Both the position numbers and the translations under genes were made by a program. This document shows positions 62,881 to 64,000 of a stretch of DNA of 64,000 bases, piece by piece. Origin of the DNA: CBDDEH01 sp965226865 (GTDB taxonomy: Bacteria > Chloroflexota > Dehalococcoidia > Lucifugimonadales > JAGWBF01); the NCBI GenBank assembly GCA_965226865.1, contig CBDDEH010000004.1, forward strand, positions 1,946,096 to 2,010,095, in the 5' to 3' direction. Numbering within the stretch: the first letter of the stretch is position 1; each line of letters opens with the position of its first letter. The notes under the pieces are model-generated. The model made no database searches. It saw nothing but the letters and a program-made list of their open reading frames with translations, and was not told where the DNA came from.

Positions 62881-63504
62881 CGGGGCACCGGGGCCGGTGG
62901 GCTACCTGGTCAACCACTCCGGCGGACTCGCCGGAGTCCAGGGGATCGGCTACGACTACGTGCTGGGATCGGGGGGTGTCTACGTCCAGTCCCAGAGCAC
63001 CCACCTGACGGCGCGGGTGCTGGTCGCCCCCGGCTCGGTGCGCGGGCTCGCTCCCGTGGCCGAGAAGGTGCAACTCACCCACGGCCCCATCCCGGCGCAG
63101 CTCTTCGAGCTGGGGCTGCGCTGGTTCCAGGACGCCCCGGACACCGAGCGGTTTTTCGCCGTGCGGTGGGACGGGGACGGCTACAGGCTGGTCGTCCCCC
63201 CGCAGGCGGGACCGCAACGAGACTCGCGTATCAGCCCCCCGCCGGGGTGGTCGCCGAGTTCCACTCCCACGGCAGCGCCCGCGCCTTCTTCTCGGCCACC
63301 GACGACCGGGACGAACAGGGCTTCCGCATCTACGGCGTCGCTGGACGCCTTGACGCCCCACTACCGGAGCTGCGTCTCCGGGTCGGGGTCTACGGCCACT
63401 TCGCCCCGGTGGACTGGCCGCAGGTGTTCGACGGCCCGAACCCGGGACTCCGGCTCATGGGCGGGGAGCCGGAGCCGACACGAAAAACCGATTGCACAAC
63501 CTAA
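62867..63504 (+). CDS. JAMM/JAB isopeptidase-like protein (PRTRC-A type), right arm, frameshifted
   Basis: I place the start at the GTG at 62867 (VATASGAPGPVGYLVNHSGG), preceded by GGGAG inside the E2 gene. The alternative ATG at 62786 would overlap E2 by 95 bases. A one-base deletion near 63.21 kb (after VVPPQAG) shifts the frame before the metal site; the correct continuation in the other frame has EFHSHGSARAFFSATDDRD, the complete JAMM motif, and runs to 63504. If real, the shift removes the protease activity of this arm. Confidence 0.8.
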
Positions 63505-63525
63505 TCCAACGACAAGGAGGTAAGA

Positions 63526-64000
63526 ATGCCCTACTACCTGGACAACGCATTCCTGCTGGACAACCCCTGGATCACCGTGGTCGGCTGCGGCGGGACCGGC
63601 GGCTTCGTGGCCGAGGGCCTCTGCCGGCTCTTCCAGGGGCGGGAGGCCACCATCGTCCTGGTCGACCATGACCGGGTGGAGCCCCACAACCTGCTTCGCC
63701 AGAACTTCTACCCCGAAGACGTGGGCCGGTTCAAGAGCCAGGCCCTCGCCGACCGGCTGGCACGGGCCTACCGGCGTCCCGTCGGCTACTCGGTCTACGC
63801 CTTCCGGGTGGAGGACTCGCGCCCCGACGGGGGCCGCTACCCCGGCCTCCCCTCCTACGGGAGCTCCCTGCTCATCGGCTGCGCCGACAACGCCGCCGCA
63901 CGCAGGGCGATGGCCGAGTCCCTGCCGGGCGACCCGCGCCGGTGGCTCATCGACGCGGGCAACGACACCAACTGGGGACAGGTCCTGGTCGGCAACGTCG
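63526..64000 (+). CDS. ThiF/E1-like activating enzyme, right arm, 3'-truncated by window edge
   Basis: First ~158 residues: DNPWITVVGCGGTGGFVAEG, LVDHDRVEPHNLLRQNFYPE and GRFKSQALADRLARAYRRPV. AAGGAGG lies before the ATG. The part with the candidate catalytic cysteine is beyond the window. Confidence 0.85.
   Translation, partial: MPYYLDNAFLLDNPWITVVGCGGTGGFVAEGLCRLFQGREATIVLVDHDRVEPHNLLRQNFYPEDVGRFKSQALADRLARAYRRPVGYSVYAFRVEDSRPDGGRYPGLPSYGSSLLIGCADNAAARRAMAESLPGDPRRWLIDAGNDTNWGQVLVGNV

Larger units (their letters stand above)
53373..64000 (+). repeat. Right arm of the giant diverged inverted repeat
   Basis: Mirror image of 42252-53372, running off the window inside thiF. Arm-specific features: a second ssb, a REP-like insertion in the helicase and a short insertion in radC; missing the DUF2958, 117-residue and 89-residue genes. 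Confidence 0.9.

Noticed and set aside
42252..64000. Explanation of the inverted repeat as a fresh amplification fold-back chimera
   Set aside because: The arms differ by many substitutions, gene gains and losses, a duplicated ssb and a REP insertion, which a fold-back of one molecule would not produce. A false join between two related contigs remains possible.

Overview
The window looks like a chromosomal or scaffold segment from an uncultivated Chloroflexota bacterium, probably related to Dehalococcoidia/SAR202. This is an inference from gene content: paired TAT-less reductive-dehalogenase-like iron-sulfur proteins, CaiB/BaiF CoA-transferases, dockerin/DNRLRE and TolB-like exported proteins, and an F420-type oxidoreductase. 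No rRNA gene, tRNA gene or CRISPR array was seen.

Region 1 (1-19 kb) is gene-dense core and metabolic DNA. prmA-rsmE run rightward. A leftward block carries der-plsY-gpsA, argF, a dockerin/DNRLRE surface protein, two tandem Rdh/QueG-like proteins, a thiamine-diphosphate enzyme and a molybdate-type ABC transporter (modA-modB-modC). Then come a frameshifted phosphofructokinase, two overlapping CoA-transferases, a TolB-like lipoprotein and a DDN-type oxidoreductase.

Region 2 (19-42 kb) is a low-density accessory zone. It holds an exported hydrolase, a truncated exonuclease-RecQ helicase, a higBA toxin-antitoxin pair, a cytochrome c lipoprotein and many small exported or membrane proteins without recognised function. 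It also holds much decayed mobile DNA: a serine-recombinase remnant flanked by inverted copies of a dispersed repeat, a group II intron RT/transposase remnant, a decayed hicAB pair, three copies of a ~163-bp MITE, a 275-bp duplicated gene fragment, and four remnants of the 3' end of the SNF2-type helicase found intact-sized in region 3.

Region 3 (42-64 kb) is GC-rich and is the most unusual part. Two diverged copies of the same element lie head-to-head as a giant inverted repeat, with the centre near 53.37 kb inside a PD-(D/E)XK nuclease gene. Each arm reads outward: nuclease, SSB, RadC, two unknown genes, DUF6094-like DNA methyltransferase, small zinc protein, SNF2-type helicase, then a cassette with a ubiquitin-like protein (Prok_Ub/PRTRC-C), two unknown proteins, an E2-like protein (PRTRC-B), a JAMM/JAB protease (PRTRC-A) and a ThiF/E1 enzyme. 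The set resembles PRTRC/prokaryotic ubiquitin-like conjugation cassettes joined to a DNA replication/repair/modification module, probably of a plasmid, phage or integrative element. Multi-gene gaps in both arms carry recurring GC-rich hairpin modules. Single-base indels break several genes in both arms, so sequencing or assembly error competes with decay, and the central junction itself may be an assembly join between two related elements.
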